Below are positions 61,781-64,000 of a stretch of DNA of 64,000 nt, in pieces. The DNA is taken from the NCBI RefSeq assembly GCF_917563925.1, contig NZ_CAKJTJ010000005.1, positions 1 through 64,000 of the forward strand, read 5' to 3'. The notes under the pieces were generated by a model. That model searched no databases. It was not told the DNA's origin and saw only the letters and a program-made list of their open reading frames with translations. How positions within the stretch are numbered: the stretch's first letter is position 1; each line of letters opens with the position of its first letter. Position numbers and translations under genes: made by a program. Source of the DNA: Sutcliffiella rhizosphaerae (lineage in GTDB: Bacteria; Bacillota; Bacilli; Bacillales; Bacillaceae_I).

Positions 61781-61805
61781 AAATAGCGAATAGGAGGGGT
61801 TATTT

Positions 61806-63908
61806 ATGGATTATCGCGTAATAAAAGAAAATGACTTATTTTTATTGACAGACACAAACGGGAATATCCCAGAAAACCACCCATATGGATTAGGCCTGTA
61901 TACAAGAGATACAAGATTTCTAAGCAAATTTGATATTAAAATAAATGGGCAAGAACCAATTTTATTGCATTCAGATGCTGCTGAAAACTATATGGCTACC
62001 ATATTATTGACCAATCCTCATATGGAAAAGGATGGGGAGTTGCTTTTATGGAGAGAGTCGGTAGAAATAAAGCGAACCAGATACATTTTTCAAGATGTTT
62101 TTTATGAAAAATTAACAGTGAAAAACTATTTTCCGAAGAGCGTAAGCTTTGATTTAAGTGTTCAAATGGATGTTGATTTTGCCGACATGTTTATTGTTCG
62201 GGGCTTTCAAAATGGAGATATTGGAGAAAGAACTGGTCAGACGATAGATGGGGAGTCTTTAACTTTTCATTATCAAGGAGCAGATCAACTAGCCCGAAGA
62301 ACATATGTAGAGTGGGACAAAAGAGCAAAATCTTTAGATAGCAACAAGGGGATAGTTACCTTTCATTTCTCATTAGAACATGAACAAGAAGAATGCATCA
62401 CACTTAAAGTTATGCCTCAGCATGGTGACGATACAATAGGGGAGATATTACCTCCTGACATAGCGTTTAAAGAATTAAAGAAATCATATTCTCAATGGGA
62501 TACTAACATAACGAAGGTGAAAACAGACTGCCTCCCCCTTCAGCGCTTGGTTGACAGAGGATTAGGTGATCTGCGTGTACTTTTGACAGATTTGGGTCAT
62601 GGTAAGTTTCCGGTTGCAGGACTTCCTTGGTTTGGAGTTCCTTTCGGAAGAGATAGTTTGATTGCTGCTTTGCAAATGCTTGCGTTTCAACCTGAAGTTG
62701 CAAAAGGGACAATATATACAATGGCAAGTAATCAAGGTACAAAGGTAGATCCTTGGAGAGATGAACAGCCTGGAAAAATAATGCATGAAATGCGGTTTGG
62801 TGAGCTTGCTACAACAGAACAAATACCTTTCACTCCATACTACGGAACGATTGATGCTACACCACTATTTTTAGTTTTACTTTCTGAGTATGTAAAATGG
62901 ACGGGGGATTTTAAGATAGCGGAAGATCTTAATCAAAACATAGAGGATGCATTGTCTTGGATTGACCGATACGGGGACAGAGATGATGACATATTTGTCG
63001 AATATCATCAAGAATCAAGTAAAGGGATTGCTAATCAAGGGTGGAAGGACTCAGGTGATTCCATCGTACACCGAAATGGGGATTATGCCACAACCCCAAT
63101 AGCCTTATCTGAAGTTCAAGGTTATGTTTACCAGGCAAAGATGGGTATTGCAAACATTTTTGAGAGCATAGGTCGAGAAGATGATGCGAAAGTATTAAGA
63201 GAGCAAAGCCGCCTGTTAAAGGACAAATTTGATGACGAATTTTGGATGGATGATGTAGATTTCTATGCTATTGCTTTGGATTCCGATAAAAGACAGGTAG
63301 GGACAATCACATCTAATCCCGGTCATTTATTGTTCACGGAAATGTTGGAGGAACGCAAAGCTAATGCGGTAATAGATACATTAATTTCTCCAAAAATGTT
63401 TTCAGGTTATGGAATCCGGACGATGGGTGAAGGGGAATCAGGATATAATCCAATGAGTTATCATGACGGGAGCATCTGGCCACATGATAATAGTTTGATT
63501 CTCCTAGGAATGTCCAAATTACAGCAGCAGGAAGCTGCAAATGTTGTAATTGAGGGATTAATACAGGCTGCATCCTATTTTGAGTATGATCGATTACCAG
63601 AATTGTTTTGTGGATACGGTAGTTCCATCGGTAAAGCAGTAAAATATCCAGTTGCATGCTCTCCACAAGCATGGGCTGCAGGTACCCCACTGGTTATGAT
63701 TCAAACCATTTTAGGACTGTTTCCAGATGCAATAAATAAAAAAATAGTCCTCAACCCTGTGTTACCAACTGGAATGAACATACTAGAAGTGGAAAAAATT
63801 AAAATCGCAACAGGTCATTTATCTGTAAAAGCAATAAAAACCGATAATGGAAAAGTGGAAGTTGTGATTTTAGAAAACACCACTGGTTTTGAAATAGCAG
63901 AAAATTAA
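61806..63908 (+). CDS. Amylo-alpha-1,6-glucosidase-type (GDE) glycoside hydrolase
   Basis: The 700-residue cytosolic protein starts at ATG 61806 with AGGAGGGG upstream. The N-terminal ~190 residues are the GDE_N-like domain (FLLTDTNGNIPENHPYGLGL, TRDTRFLSKFDI). The catalytic (alpha/alpha)6 domain has WFGVPFGRDSLIAALQMLAF, QGWKDSGDSIVHRNG (acidic catalytic region) and SYHDGSIWPHDNSLILLGM. It probably removes alpha-1,6 branches or trims oligosaccharides under control of the LacI-type regulator. Confidence 0.88.
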   Translation: MDYRVIKENDLFLLTDTNGNIPENHPYGLGLYTRDTRFLSKFDIKINGQEPILLHSDAAENYMATILLTNPHMEKDGELLLWRESVEIKRTRYIFQDVFYEKLTVKNYFPKSVSFDLSVQMDVDFADMFIVRGFQNGDIGERTGQTIDGESLTFHYQGADQLARRTYVEWDKRAKSLDSNKGIVTFHFSLEHEQEECITLKVMPQHGDDTIGEILPPDIAFKELKKSYSQWDTNITKVKTDCLPLQRLVDRGLGDLRVLLTDLGHGKFPVAGLPWFGVPFGRDSLIAALQMLAFQPEVAKGTIYTMASNQGTKVDPWRDEQPGKIMHEMRFGELATTEQIPFTPYYGTIDATPLFLVLLSEYVKWTGDFKIAEDLNQNIEDALSWIDRYGDRDDDIFVEYHQESSKGIANQGWKDSGDSIVHRNGDYATTPIALSEVQGYVYQAKMGIANIFESIGREDDAKVLREQSRLLKDKFDDEFWMDDVDFYAIALDSDKRQVGTITSNPGHLLFTEMLEERKANAVIDTLISPKMFSGYGIRTMGEGESGYNPMSYHDGSIWPHDNSLILLGMSKLQQQEAANVVIEGLIQAASYFEYDRLPELFCGYGSSIGKAVKYPVACSPQAWAAGTPLVMIQTILGLFPDAINKKIVLNPVLPTGMNILEVEKIKIATGHLSVKAIKTDNGKVEVVILENTTGFEIAEN

Positions 63909-64000
63909 TTTGTATCCACGAAAAGAGTTTAAATGCCGACTTTTTACGGGTTCATTACAACTATCTTTTTAGAAAAAAGCCTTCATGTAAATGCAAGCGT
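63909..64000. other. Window end, non-coding
   Basis: No gene, repeat or terminator that I can support lies after the glucosidase stop. Confidence 0.4.

Noticed and set aside
1-64000. CRISPR array
   Set aside because: No set of regularly spaced short repeats with unique spacers was seen; the repeats found are tandem, dispersed or att-type.

Overview
The window is low-GC DNA from an endospore-forming Firmicute, almost certainly a Bacillaceae chromosome. Evidence is the density of spore genes (spoVAC/AD/AE, yjcZ, spoVIF, a gerA-type germinant receptor operon, splAB, an alpha/beta SASP, sigI/rsgI, ku/ligD, BclA-type exosporium domains), strong Shine-Dalgarno sequences and several sigma-K promoter matches. 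The genus cannot be fixed from the sequence alone.

Layout. 1-90: the 3' end of an IS110-type transposase. 0.5-15 kb: a spore gene neighbourhood that follows the Bacillus subtilis order yjcA-yjcZ-spoVIF-yjcD-yjcF-yjcG-yjcH. A second-type spoVA locus (YhcN-like lipoprotein, SpoVAC, SpoVAD, SpoVAE, DUF1657 protein, DUF421+DUF1657 '2Duf' protein) lies between yjcA and yjcZ. An Sda-like kinase inhibitor and a separate DUF421 protein are interleaved. 14.7-17.6 kb: SCO1-like copper protein, a GNAT protein, an HD hydrolase, a WYL-like protein and a small membrane protein.

17.6-23.3 kb is the accessory part. A tRNA-Val(GAC) gene is followed by a recombinase C-terminal fragment, a polysaccharide deacetylase fragment, a BclA-type protein and a broken restriction specificity gene. 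A second copy of the tRNA 3' half plus its downstream flank closes the segment at 20.9 kb, as expected for attL/attR of a decayed element of about 3.2 kb. A broken IS3 transposase, a Spo0E-like phosphatase and a frameshifted BclA-like gene follow.

23.5-35.3 kb: CBO0543, SCP2 and DUF3231 proteins, a GNAT/CHY zinc-finger pair, an unexplained potentially structured intergenic RNA region (27.2-27.6 kb), an overlapping pair of a B12-binding protein and a PAS-like protein, an M42 peptidase, splAB, VanW, and a flavin monooxygenase/methyltransferase pair. 35.4-44.9 kb: a LysM-3D cell wall protein, an ArsR-like regulator with MFS transporter and palindromic operator, PAP2 phosphatase, and kynU-kynB. 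44.9-53.2 kb: the germinant receptor operon, an XPD/DinG-type helicase, an FbpA-like protein and an MscS channel. 53.4-58.9 kb: ligD-ku (spore NHEJ), sigI-rsgI with a candidate sigma-I promoter, and a SASP. 59-64 kb: a Ktr/Trk potassium channel subunit, then a LacI regulator and a glycogen-debranching-type glucosidase with three copies of one operator palindrome and a cre-like site.

No CRISPR array, rRNA or replication origin was seen. Starts were moved from the longest reading frame wherever a ribosome binding site clearly decided the matter; those cases are stated.
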